Source: Hymenobacter sp. (GTDB taxonomy: Bacteria; Bacteroidota; Bacteroidia; Cytophagales; Hymenobacteraceae). From it: a stretch of DNA of 28,038 nt. The notes beneath the pieces are model-generated. The model saw nothing but the letters and a program-made list of their open reading frames with translations, was not told where the DNA came from and did no database searches. The stretch covers positions 1-28,038 of the forward strand of contig JANYFQ010000290.1 in the NCBI GenBank assembly GCA_025362615.1, in the 5' to 3' direction. The first letter of the stretch is position 1. Every line of letters starts with the position of its first letter. The translations under genes were made by a program, and so were the position numbers. Shown here one piece after another: positions 6,417 to 13,604 of the stretch.

Positions 6417-8990
6417 TCAGGGCTTCGCGGCCTCGGCCTGGGTCTGGGCCGGGCGGCTCTGGCGGCCGATGGTTTGGCTACGGTCCTGCCCGTAGGCTTC
6501 GGGCAGCAGGTAGCGGCCCTGGTTTTCGGGCTCTTTATCCACTTCGGGCACGGTGCGGTACTTGTCGGCCGCTTTGTCTTGCCGAATGCCCGTTACCTGC
6601 CAGCTCACCCGGCCGCCGGGGGTGCCGCCCGCTATGCGAAACTGGTTACCCGCCACTTCCTGCGCTACATACAAGCTGGGGCCGGGTGCGCCGAGGGGCG
6701 TAAGCTGGTAGCGAAAATCCCGGTTGAGGGCCTCAAAATAAGTGGGAAGCGGGACGGTGGCTGCGCCCTGCGCATCAAGCGTGGCGTTGCCGTTGTACAC
6801 GTTCATCATGTCGGGGCTTTCGATGCACGAATGGTAGAGGTATTTGTGGGCCGGGTCAAGGGGGTGGTCAATCTGAAAGTTCTTGGAGCCGTTCACGTTG
6901 AGCTGTCCGTTGACGACGGCGTTATTCTGTACGTAGAACTGCGAGCCTGTCACCCTAGTAATGCCGGTCACATCGAGACCCGAGTTGATAACCATATTAC
7001 CGGTTGAGTAACTCAGAAAAGAGTTGCCGTTGCGGTTGAGTGAAAATACCGAATAGCTGCCAAACCGGGTCGAGAGCGAGAAATTATCCACAAAATTGGA
7101 GTTCGGATAGGAAGGGTCGTCGTAGTCGAAAAGCAGCGAACTGTACACGTTGTAAGTGCCAACAGGCGGCGAGGGGTTGCCGGTGCGGTGCAGCGTCAGC
7201 ACCGGGTTGTTGCCGCCGCCGGTGCCTTTCACATACAGCGAAGTGCCAGTGCCGGTGCCGTTTATTTCCACGGCCGTGGCGTTGGTGGCGGCGTTGGTTT
7301 GGGTAAAAACCCCGGCCCGGCCCGTGCCCGAAGCAATGGCGTAGGCCCCGATACCGTCGGTGGCTTGCCCAAACAGGCCGTAGCCGGTGCCGCTCTCGCC
7401 ACTAGCCCCAATGCCGGTATTGCTGATGCCGCGCAGGCCGTAGCCGGCCAGGTTGTAGCCCAGCACCCCAGCGTAGCTGTTGCCGGTGGCGTTGCCCTGC
7501 ACCCCGGTGCCGTTGGGGGCATTGCCGAACACGCCATAGCTGCCCGTGCCACTGGCCTGGCCATACACGCCATAGGCCGTGCCGCCACTGGCCAGTCCGT
7601 AGAGGCCGTAGGCGCTGGCCCCGGTGGCTTCGCCGCGCACCCCGTAGCCGGTGTTGGTGGTGCCGCGCACCCCGTAGCCGGTGTTGTTGTTGCCCAGCAC
7701 CCCGGCCACAGCAGCGCCGCCGGTAGTGCCGTAGATGGCATTGCCGCTGGTGCTGGTGCCGGTCACGGCGTAGCTGTCGGTGGCGATTCCCTGCACCCCG
7801 TAGCCGCCGCTGGCTGATGCCACGCCCCGCACCCCGTAGCCGCTGGCCGTGAGGCCCAGCACCCCGGTGGCCGCCCCGCCGTTGCTGGTGTTCTGGCCGA
7901 TGACGGCGGCCTGGCCCAGGGTGTTGTTGCTGCTCGTGCCCTGCACGGCGGCGCTGCCGCTGCTGGTGCTGCCATATACCCCAATGCCCGACGTGCTGCC
8001 CCCGACAACCCCGTAGCCGCTGGTGGCCGAGCCGCTCACGCCGTAGCCCCCGGCGGCCGAGGCCACGCCCCGCACCCCATAGCCGTTGGCCGTGAGGCCG
8101 AGCAGGCCGCTGCTGCCGCCGCCGCCGCTATTGTCCAGCCCGCGCACGGCGGCGGCACTGCCGCTGGCCCCGGCCGTAATCACGCCTTCCACGCCCACAC
8201 CGTCAATGCTGGCACTTTGCTTCACGCCCCGAATGGCGGCCTGGGCCGAGGTCGCGGTGTTCACGGCCCGCAGGGCGGGCCGGTCGCCGGGCGTACTGAT
8301 GTACACGGCAGTGGAATCGTTGGCGGCATCGGCGTTGGTGAACTCGGCGGCCCGGCCCCGGTCGCCGGTGGTGTGTTCGCCCTGCACCGCTACGCCCGTG
8401 GCCGAGGTGCCGTACACGCCCGTGCCGCTGCTGGCGCTGCCGCTCAGGCCGCGCCCGTCGGTGGCCTGGCCCTGTACGCCGTAGCCGCCGCTGGCCGAGG
8501 CCACGCCCCGCACCCCGAAGCCGCTGGGCGTGAGGCCCAGCACCCCGGTGGCCGCCCCGCCGCCGTTGGTGTTCTGGCCCACGACAGCCCCGAGGCTGAA
8601 CGACGAGTTGCTGGCCGCGCCGCTCAGGGCCACGCCGGGGCCAGCGTTGGTGACGGCAAATGAAGTACTGTTGCTGGACGAGCTGCCGGCATAAGGCAAG
8701 GTGAGGGCAGCACTGGGGTTGAGGTAGAGCCAACTGCCGCCGCCGTAGTACCAGAATCCTTCGGGTGCATCGGTTTGATAGACCAGCAGCCCTTGCGGTA
8801 CGCTGGTGATGTTCACCCGCTGGGTGCCGGTGAGGCGCGGAATGAGCAGGCCCTTGTTGGTGGCCGCAATTTCCAGCGCTGCCTTGGCACTGGGCGTGGC
8901 CGTGCCGATGCCCACCTGGGCGTGGCCGAGGCCGGGCAGCGCCAAAGCCAGCCCGGCGGCCAGCCCGCGAATGATGGTCTGCGTTTTCAT
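6417..8990 (-). CDS. Large repeat-rich secreted surface protein with a tail-fibre-like C-terminal domain
   Basis: This 857-residue protein has a signal peptide at 1-24. It then has the opening common in Bacteroidota surface proteins, VGIGTATPSAKAALEI followed by GLLIPRLT, GLLVYQTD and GFWYY. Residues from about 100 to 590 are low-complexity Gly/Ala/Ser/Thr/Val repeats built on motifs such as GYGVRG, GYGVQG and TGVLGL, which suggest a repetitive beta fold. The C-terminal part has KNFQIDHPLDP, YLYHSCIESPDMMNVYNG, YFEALNRDFRYQLT and VSWQVTGIRQD, a conserved module I know from bacterial surface and phage-tail-fibre-like proteins. The start at 8990 is chosen for its signal peptide; the open frame continues upstream only as shadow of the kinase gene. 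No T9SS sorting domain is evident. The 21-bp-spaced direct repeats at 9072-9102 lie in its promoter region. Probable role: an exposed adhesin-like or structural protein. Confidence 0.9.
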   Translation of the reverse strand: MKTQTIIRGLAAGLALALPGLGHAQVGIGTATPSAKAALEIAATNKGLLIPRLTGTQRVNITSVPQGLLVYQTDAPEGFWYYGGGSWLYLNPSAALTLPYAGSSSSNSTSFAVTNAGPGVALSGAASNSSFSLGAVVGQNTNGGGAATGVLGLTPSGFGVRGVASASGGYGVQGQATDGRGLSGSASSGTGVYGTSATGVAVQGEHTTGDRGRAAEFTNADAANDSTAVYISTPGDRPALRAVNTATSAQAAIRGVKQSASIDGVGVEGVITAGASGSAAAVRGLDNSGGGGSSGLLGLTANGYGVRGVASAAGGYGVSGSATSGYGVVGGSTSGIGVYGSTSSGSAAVQGTSSNNTLGQAAVIGQNTSNGGAATGVLGLTASGYGVRGVASASGGYGVQGIATDSYAVTGTSTSGNAIYGTTGGAAVAGVLGNNNTGYGVRGTTNTGYGVRGEATGASAYGLYGLASGGTAYGVYGQASGTGSYGVFGNAPNGTGVQGNATGNSYAGVLGYNLAGYGLRGISNTGIGASGESGTGYGLFGQATDGIGAYAIASGTGRAGVFTQTNAATNATAVEINGTGTGTSLYVKGTGGGNNPVLTLHRTGNPSPPVGTYNVYSSLLFDYDDPSYPNSNFVDNFSLSTRFGSYSVFSLNRNGNSFLSYSTGNMVINSGLDVTGITRVTGSQFYVQNNAVVNGQLNVNGSKNFQIDHPLDPAHKYLYHSCIESPDMMNVYNGNATLDAQGAATVPLPTYFEALNRDFRYQLTPLGAPGPSLYVAQEVAGNQFRIAGGTPGGRVSWQVTGIRQDKAADKYRTVPEVDKEPENQGRYLLPEAYGQDRSQTIGRQSRPAQTQAEAAKP
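7779..8579. repeat. Intragenic 120-bp direct repeats in the surface-protein gene
   Basis: Segments 7779-7898 and 8460-8579 align over 120 bp without gaps and differ at about 13 positions by eye. Their offset is 681 bp, exactly 227 codons, so the frame is kept. A shorter third relative lies near 8040-8110. At protein level they encode the block containing AATGVLGLT and GVRGVASASGGYGVQG. Such repeats can expand or contract by recombination without breaking the frame. Confidence 0.75.
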
Positions 8991-9071
8991 ACCGGAGTTG
9001 GGCGCAATGGAAACAGGAGCGCATTGCTCCGCCAAAGCTCCGCCGGCGCAGGCCACGTTTCGGAAATAATG

Positions 9072-9102
9072 GGCCAACGACGGACTTCGAGCGGCCAACG
9101 AC
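9072..9102 (-). promoter_or_regulatory. 21-bp-spaced direct repeat, candidate LytTR operator of the surface-protein gene
   Basis: GGCCAACGAC occurs identically at 9072-9081 and 9093-9102, a 21-bp period. On the minus strand this is GTCGTTGGCC twice, 82-112 bp upstream of the surface-protein start at 8990 and just after the stop of the module 2 kinase (9125). The spacing equals that of the array at 3140-3412, and the CGTTGG word also occurs in the array unit at 3203-3223. LytTR proteins bind such direct repeats. Possible minus-strand -7 boxes downstream are weak (GAGCTTTG at 9032-9039). Confidence 0.5.
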
Positions 9103-9124
9103 ACCGGGCCGCGCCGTTTGGTCC

Positions 9125-11275
9125 CTACAGCTCCACCCCGAACACCGTGCCCTGGCCCGGCTCCGAGCGCACCGCCAGCACCCCGCCCAGCTTGGCCACA
9201 AACTCGCGCGTGAGGCCCAGCCCCAGGCCGTGGCCGGGGCCGGCGGCGGGGCCGGCGGCGGGCAGTGGCGCGGCGGCAGCGGCGGCGGTTTGCAGCCAGC
9301 GCAGGTGCTCGGGGCCGAGGCCGGGGCCGGTGTCCTGCACTTCGAGCCGCACCTTGCCCCCGGCGGCCGGGGCGGCCACGAGGCGCACCGTGCCGCCGGC
9401 GGGCGTGAACTTGAGGGCGTTCTGCACCAGGTTGCGAACGATGACGCGCAGGAAGTTGGGGTCGGTATGCAGGCGTAAACCGGGCGGGCACTGCACCGTC
9501 AGGTCCACGGTTTTGCGGCGGGCCAGCGGGGCGTAGAGGGCCGCCAGCTCGGCCAGCAGCGGGGCCAGGGCCACGGATTCGGGCACCGGGTCGAGGTAGT
9601 CGAGCTGGTCTTTCGACCACGCCAGCAGTTCGTCCATCGTGCCGAGCAGGTCGCGGGCGCTTTGGTGGAGGTAGCCAATCTGCTCTTGCCGGGTGGCGGC
9701 ATCGAGGAGGTCGGGGGCCTCGGCTTCCACCTCCAGCAAGTGCAGCAGGTTGCCCACCGGCTCGCGCAAATCGTGGCTGATGACGGAAAAAAGCTTGGCT
9801 TTGGTGCGGTTGGCTTCGGCCAGCTGGGCGTTGCTGCCGTTGAGGCGCTGGTTGAGGGCCGCCAGCTGGGCCACCGTGCGCTGGCGCTGGCGCAGCAAAA
9901 ACCCAATCAGGCCCACCAGCAGCAGCAGGGCCGCCACCCCGGCCAGGGCCAGGTACAGGCTCCGGCGCTGGGCGGCGGCCTGGGCAACGCGGAGGCGGCG
10001 GTCGGCATTGAGCAGGCCAATCTGACGCTGCTTATCCTGGTTTTGGTAGCGGGCTTCCATCGCCGCCATCGCCTGCTGCCCGGCCAGGTTGTGGGCCGAA
10101 TCGAGGAGGGCGGCCGATGCGTCGCGCAGGCGGTAGGCTTCGGCGTAGTGCCCCGCACCGGCTTCGGCCTGGGCCAGCAACCGGGCAATGGGCTCGCGGC
10201 GGTCGAGGCTTTGCAGCTGGCCGGCCAGGGCGTAAGCGCGGCGCAGGTAGGTGCGGGCGGCGGCGTAATTTTTGGCCCGCAGCTCCACTTCGCCGGCGTA
10301 GTAAAAAACTTGGGCCTGCCGGTCAAGGTCTTGCGACTGGGCGGCGAAGGCCAGCGCCTGCCCTACGTGCTGCCGGGCCAACGCCAACCGGCCCTGCAAG
10401 CCCAGCACCATGCTCAGTTCCGAATGCAAAAAAGCCGCCTCGTCGGGGTGGTCGGCGGGTTGCCGCAGCAGGCGCAGGGCGGTTTCGTAGTGCAGCCGGG
10501 CCGAATCGAGCCGGCCCAAATCGCGGTAAGTTTTGCCCAGCAGGGCGTAGAGCTGGGGCAGCGTGCCGCGCCGGCTGGGGTCGGTTTGCACGAGGCGCAA
10601 CCCTTCCAGCCGGTACTTGAGCGCCGGCCGCAACTGCCCCTGCAAATAAAACAGCTCGCCGATGTTGGTCAGCGTCACGCCCACGCGGGCCGGCTCGGCG
10701 TGCTGGCGGCGGTAGGCCAGTTGCGCCAGCCGGTAGCGCAGGGCCAGGGCGTACTGGCCTTCGTCCTGGCAGTAGCCGCCGAGGGTGCCGTTCATCGTGT
10801 CGCGGGGGCGGGTGCCGGGGCGGGTGTGCGGGTACAAGGCCCGCAGCCAGCCCACTACGGCCCGCACCGAATCGGGCCGGGCCTGGCTGGTGTAGGCCAG
10901 CAGCAGGTAGTTGGCGGTTTGCACGGCCTGGGCCGTATCGTGGCCGGCCATGCTGGCCCGCTGGCCCAGGCGCAACCAGCCGGCGGCGCTGTCGGGCCGG
11001 CCGATTTCAAAGTAGCTGCGGCCCGCGTAGTAGGCGTTTTGCCCCAGCAGCGTATCGTTGGGGGCGGCCTGGGCCAGGCGCAGGGCCCGGCAATAAAGCG
11101 GCAGCGTGAGCCGGTCGAACGCCTGTTGCCCGGCCTGCTGCCGGGTGCGGCGGGCCAGGGCCGGCAGCTCGTCGGCCGGTTGGGCGCGGGTGCCGCGCCC
11201 CGATTGCGCCGGGGCGGCGGGTGCGTTTCCCAGCAGCCCAATCAGCCAACAAAGTACCCAGCGCGCGCGGCCCAT
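9125..11275 (-). CDS. TPR-domain sensor histidine kinase (module 2)
   Basis: This 716-residue paralogue of the kinase at 192-2336 has the same domain order. Seen: a signal peptide at about 1-27 (WVLCWLIGLLGNAPAAPAQ); a TPR-like region, with PDSARLHYETALRLL; a conserved pre-membrane segment with NQDKQRQIGLLNA; a membrane helix LALAGVAALLLLVGLIGFLL; a HisKA H-box SHDLREPV with His501; and a HATPase_c domain with RNLVQNALKF, DTGPGLG and HGLGLGLT. The start at 11275 is chosen because its ATG shares one base with the regulator stop (TGATG) and begins the signal peptide. The DNA around the membrane segment is nearly identical to that of module 1; for example, a stretch of about 47 bp matches exactly between 1112-1158 and 10038-10084. 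The sensory N-terminal parts are more diverged, so the two kinases may sense different signals. Confidence 0.92.
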   Translation of the reverse strand: MGRARWVLCWLIGLLGNAPAAPAQSGRGTRAQPADELPALARRTRQQAGQQAFDRLTLPLYCRALRLAQAAPNDTLLGQNAYYAGRSYFEIGRPDSAAGWLRLGQRASMAGHDTAQAVQTANYLLLAYTSQARPDSVRAVVGWLRALYPHTRPGTRPRDTMNGTLGGYCQDEGQYALALRYRLAQLAYRRQHAEPARVGVTLTNIGELFYLQGQLRPALKYRLEGLRLVQTDPSRRGTLPQLYALLGKTYRDLGRLDSARLHYETALRLLRQPADHPDEAAFLHSELSMVLGLQGRLALARQHVGQALAFAAQSQDLDRQAQVFYYAGEVELRAKNYAAARTYLRRAYALAGQLQSLDRREPIARLLAQAEAGAGHYAEAYRLRDASAALLDSAHNLAGQQAMAAMEARYQNQDKQRQIGLLNADRRLRVAQAAAQRRSLYLALAGVAALLLLVGLIGFLLRQRQRTVAQLAALNQRLNGSNAQLAEANRTKAKLFSVISHDLREPVGNLLHLLEVEAEAPDLLDAATRQEQIGYLHQSARDLLGTMDELLAWSKDQLDYLDPVPESVALAPLLAELAALYAPLARRKTVDLTVQCPPGLRLHTDPNFLRVIVRNLVQNALKFTPAGGTVRLVAAPAAGGKVRLEVQDTGPGLGPEHLRWLQTAAAAAAPLPAAGPAAGPGHGLGLGLTREFVAKLGGVLAVRSEPGQGTVFGVEL

Positions 11276-12027
11276 CAGGCTTTTTCGTTCAGAAACGCCG
11301 CCAGCTGTGGCCGGTACGTGCGGCCCACGGGCAGCGTCGTGCCGCCCACCAGCAGCTCCGACCCCGTGAGCCGGTTGATTTTGGCCACCGCCACGGCAAA
11401 CGTCCGGTGGATGCGCAGAAACCGGGCCGGCGGCAACTGCTCGCACAAATGCTTGAGGTTGAGCAACGTGAGATAGCGCCGGCCAAGCGTGTGAATTTTG
11501 GTGTAGTTGTCGAGCGCCTCCAGGTACACAATGTCCTGCACCAGCACCCGGCTGGTGCCGTGCCCCTCCCGAATGTTCAAAAACTCAACCCCAACGTGCA
11601 GCTCGTACAGCGCGGCCTTGTGGCGCAGGGCCTGGTGGTCGAGCAGGCGGGCCACCACGCGGGCAAACCGCTCGGCACTGAGCGGCTTCACGATGTAGTC
11701 GAAGGCGGCGGCCTCAATGCTGTCCAGCGCAAACTCGGGGTGCGAGGTGATGAACACCGTCAGCGGGGGCTCGGGCAGGCTTTTGAAGTAGTCCAGCCCG
11801 TTGGTGGCCCCCATTTCGATGTCGAGAAACAGCACGTCGGGCGGCGCGGGCCAGTCGGCGGCCAGCAACTGCTCGACGCTGCTAAAATGCCCCAGGCACA
11901 GCAGTTGCGGGTGCCGGCGCAACTCCTTCAGCACCGCCAGCCGCGGCAGCACCTGGTCGTCGAGCACGGCACAGGTGAGGGGCGGCGGGGCCGTGGCCGG
12001 CACAACGGGCAGCGGGGCGCTAATCAT
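11275..12027 (-). CDS. LytTR-family response regulator (module 2)
   Basis: This 250-residue paralogue of the regulator at 2333-3088 has a receiver domain with Asp69 in LFLDIEMG, acidic pair at LDD 22-24 and Lys in YIVKPL. A LytTR domain follows, with LEALDNYTKIHT, FLRIHRTFAV and the C-terminal PVGRTYRPQLAAFL. The LytTR half is almost the same as in module 1, so the two regulators may recognise similar DNA sites, which allows cross-regulation. Its promoter region lacks the long 21-bp array but has a 20-bp-period direct repeat at 12031-12060. The downstream kinase start overlaps its stop by one base. The neighbouring coiled-coil gene is transcribed divergently. Confidence 0.93.
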   Translation of the reverse strand: MISAPLPVVPATAPPPLTCAVLDDQVLPRLAVLKELRRHPQLLCLGHFSSVEQLLAADWPAPPDVLFLDIEMGATNGLDYFKSLPEPPLTVFITSHPEFALDSIEAAAFDYIVKPLSAERFARVVARLLDHQALRHKAALYELHVGVEFLNIREGHGTSRVLVQDIVYLEALDNYTKIHTLGRRYLTLLNLKHLCEQLPPARFLRIHRTFAVAVAKINRLTGSELLVGGTTLPVGRTYRPQLAAFLNEKA

Positions 12028-12030
12028 AGC

Positions 12031-12060
12031 AAAGTAGCTAGTTGAATGACAAAGTAACTA
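12031..12060 (-). promoter_or_regulatory. 20-bp-period direct repeat just upstream of the module 2 regulator
   Basis: AAAGTAGCTA at 12031-12040 and AAAGTAACTA at 12051-12060 differ at one base and are spaced by 20 bp. The repeat begins 4 bp upstream of the start codon at 12027. On the minus strand each copy contributes TACTTT, close to a -7 box, so they could be alternative promoters or binding sites for the regulator. The sequence does not separate these readings. Confidence 0.4.
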
Positions 12061-12097
12061 CCCGCCGGGCGGGCAGCACCGCTCGCCCGGCGGGTAG
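12058..12097. repeat. Perfect 14-bp inverted repeat in a divergent intergenic region
   Basis: The arm at 12058-12071 (CTACCCGCCGGGCG) is perfectly complementary to 12084-12097, with a 12-base loop. It lies between the divergent starts at 12027 and 12146, so it is not a terminator of either. It could be an operator for a dimeric regulator or a REP-type element. Its CTAC/GTAG ends are in the opposite sense to the GTAG-led REP-like hairpins elsewhere in the window. Confidence 0.6.
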
Positions 12098-12112
12098 TGC
12101 CGGGCAGTGGCC

Positions 12113-12120
12113 TACCTTTA
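12113..12120 (+). promoter_or_regulatory. -7 promoter box of the coiled-coil gene
   Basis: TACCTTTA matches TAnnTTTG at all but the last base. It lies 26-33 bp upstream of the ATG at 12146 and is the same octamer found ahead of the tRNA-Arg gene (26091-26098). This position favours 12146 over an upstream GTG at 12107, which would lie before the promoter. Confidence 0.5.
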
Positions 12121-12145
12121 CTCCCGTCATCAACCCCGCCCGCCC

Positions 12146-12556
12146 ATGCCACCCCGCGACCAGCGCGACCTACCCGAAGTAGTGGCCGAAATCCTGATTG
12201 AGCAGCACGCCATGCGCGAAGAAATCGTGGCCCTGCGCCAGGATATCCGGCAAAGCAACCGCGAGCTGCGCGAAGAAATCGGCGGCTTGCGCGAAGAAAT
12301 GCAGCAAAGCAACCGCGAGTTGCGCGAAGAAATGCAGCAAAGCAACCGCGAGCTACGCCAGGAAATACAGCAAAGCAACCGCGAGCTGCGCCAGGAAATA
12401 AAAGCCGGCAACGACGAGATGGTGGCCGTTTTCAACAACATGACCAACGCCATCCTCGATGCCATCAACCGGGGCACCGACCGCTACAACAGCACCAACG
12501 ACCGGACAGACGGGCTCGAAATCCGCGTCATCAAGCTCGAAAACCCCGCCGCCTAG
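12146..12556 (+). CDS. Small coiled-coil protein with 11-residue repeats
   Basis: This 136-residue soluble protein has no signal peptide and is of unknown function. Most of it (about residues 8-95) is predicted to be a long coiled coil. It contains four copies of QSNRELR(E/Q)E(M/I), three of them consecutive with an 11-residue period (hendecads), which implies a nearly straight or right-handed coil. The tail (NRGTDRYNSTNDRTDGLEIRVIKLE) is polar and could be a short capping domain. The gene resembles coiled-coil proteins that some Bacteroidota encode next to toxin or nuclease genes, but there is no partner here. Its TAG stop overlaps the convergent methyltransferase stop by 4 bp at 12553-12556 (CTAG). 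Start choice rests on the promoter at 12113-12120. Confidence 0.75.
   Translation: MPPRDQRDLPEVVAEILIEQHAMREEIVALRQDIRQSNRELREEIGGLREEMQQSNRELREEMQQSNRELRQEIQQSNRELRQEIKAGNDEMVAVFNNMTNAILDAINRGTDRYNSTNDRTDGLEIRVIKLENPAA
12251..12403 (+). repeat. 33-bp tandem repeats encoding the hendecad coiled coil
   Basis: Near-identical 33-bp units start at 12305, 12338 and 12371, and a related copy starts at 12251, offset by 54 bp (33 + 21). Each begins CAAAGCAACCGCGAG. DNA-level identity indicates recent expansion by slippage or recombination, and unit number may vary between strains. Confidence 0.8.
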
Positions 12557-13365
12557 CCCCGCTGCCGCACGGCCTCAAAGGCCAGCACGGCCCCGGCCAC
12601 GCTTACGTTGAGCGAGTCGATGCGCCCGCGCATGGGGACGATGACCGTGGCATCGCAGGCGGCCTGGGTGGCGGGCGTGAGGCCGTCGGCCTCGGTGCCC
12701 AGCACCAGGGCCGTGGCGGGCCGGAAGTCCATTTCGGTGTAGGGCCGGGCCTGCGGCGTGAGGGCAGCGGCGTAGCTGCGGATGCCGCGCTCGCGCAGAA
12801 ACGCCAGAATATCGGCCATCGGCGCGGCCACCACGGGCACCGAAAACACGCAGCCAATGCTGGCCCGAATGACGTTGGGGTTGTACAAATCGGTGCGCGG
12901 GTCGCCCACGAGCACGGCATCAACGGGTGCGGCATCGGCCGTGCGGAGGATGGCCCCGAGGTTGCCGGGCTTCTCCACGGCTTCGAGCACCAGCAGCAGC
13001 GGGCGGGCGGGCAGCCGCAAGTCGGCCAGGGCCAGGGCGGGGGTGTGCAGCACGGCCAGTACGCCGTCGGAGCCGTCGCGGTAGGCCAGGCGCTCGAACA
13101 CGGGCGGGGCCAGTTCCAGCCATTCGGGCGGGCGCGGCTGGCCCGCGAGCAGCGCTTGCAGGGCCGGATACACGCCGGGGCCGGCCAGCTCGGGGCAGGT
13201 GTAGAGGGCGGCGATGGCCACGCCGGCCTGCGCGGCCACGGCCAGCTCGCGCAACCCTTCCACAAGCGTCAGGCCCTGGGCGCGGCGCTCGGCCGGCTTC
13301 TGCTGGAGCCGCAGCAGGGCCTTGATGCGCGGGTTTTGGGGGCTGGTGAGGCGGTCAGTAAGCAT
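12553..13365 (-). CDS. SpoU/TrmH-family RNA 2'-O-methyltransferase
   Basis: This 270-residue enzyme probably methylates a ribose 2'-OH of rRNA or tRNA with S-adenosylmethionine. Seen: an N-terminal substrate-binding domain (about 1-115) with NPRIKALLRL and LVEGLRE. A SPOUT catalytic domain follows, with motif 1 EKPGNLGAILRTADA (Asn135, Arg141), the NPNVIRASIG segment, motif 2 LVLGTEADGL (220-229) and motif 3 IVPMRGRIDSLNVSVAGA with SLNVS at 251-255. The length is typical of the RlmB/TrmH-like group in Bacteroidota. The target nucleotide cannot be told from the sequence. Its stop shares CTAG with the convergent coiled-coil gene. Confidence 0.92.
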   Translation of the reverse strand: MLTDRLTSPQNPRIKALLRLQQKPAERRAQGLTLVEGLRELAVAAQAGVAIAALYTCPELAGPGVYPALQALLAGQPRPPEWLELAPPVFERLAYRDGSDGVLAVLHTPALALADLRLPARPLLLVLEAVEKPGNLGAILRTADAAPVDAVLVGDPRTDLYNPNVIRASIGCVFSVPVVAAPMADILAFLRERGIRSYAAALTPQARPYTEMDFRPATALVLGTEADGLTPATQAACDATVIVPMRGRIDSLNVSVAGAVLAFEAVRQRG

Positions 13366-13370
13366 GGGAT

Positions 13371-13515
13371 TTTGATTGTTAAATTTTTTAATTATTAAAT
13401 TTTTTGATTATTGATTTTAGGTGCCCTGGCGCACTGCGTTTTTACCACTGCGCTCACTGCGGGACAGAAGCACTCGCCAGTAACAATTAAGCAATTAAGC
13501 AATTAAAATTTTAAA
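13371..13515. repeat. Dispersed palindromic element, copy A
   Basis: AT-rich arms (13371-13419 and 13481-13515, the latter built of repeated AATTAAGC) flank a GC-richer core at 13420-13480. The core aligns with the reverse complement of the core at 16732-16809. Shared blocks in order are GTGCCCT, ACTGCG, a TTTTTACC-type block and ACTGCGGGACA. The right arm shares AACAATTAAGCAAT with the right arm of copy C. It fills most of the gap between the methyltransferase (start 13365) and the CHASE3 kinase (13605). I see no gene in it. Confidence 0.6.
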
Positions 13516-13604
13516 CGGTGAGCCCCGCCCCGTCACCCAAAGGTCGTTTTAATTCGTTTGATGAAACCTTTGCAGCACCTTTGCCCGGTTCCCTCCTCCC
13601 TCCT

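Noticed and set aside
6417..9620. A longer surface protein starting near 9620
   Set aside because: The extra N-terminal part is a frame shadow of the module 2 kinase. The signal peptide and VGIGT opening start at 8990.
9662..11476. A 604-codon plus-strand open frame antisense to the module 2 kinase
   Set aside because: It mirrors the kinase gene, shows no recognisable domain and has no promoter box; a matching shadow exists over the module 1 kinase.
13518..13604. Extended N-terminus for the CHASE3 kinase
   Set aside because: The 29 extra residues are not signal-like, and the candidate promoter sequence lies within this stretch. The start at 13605 places a helix at the N-terminus.
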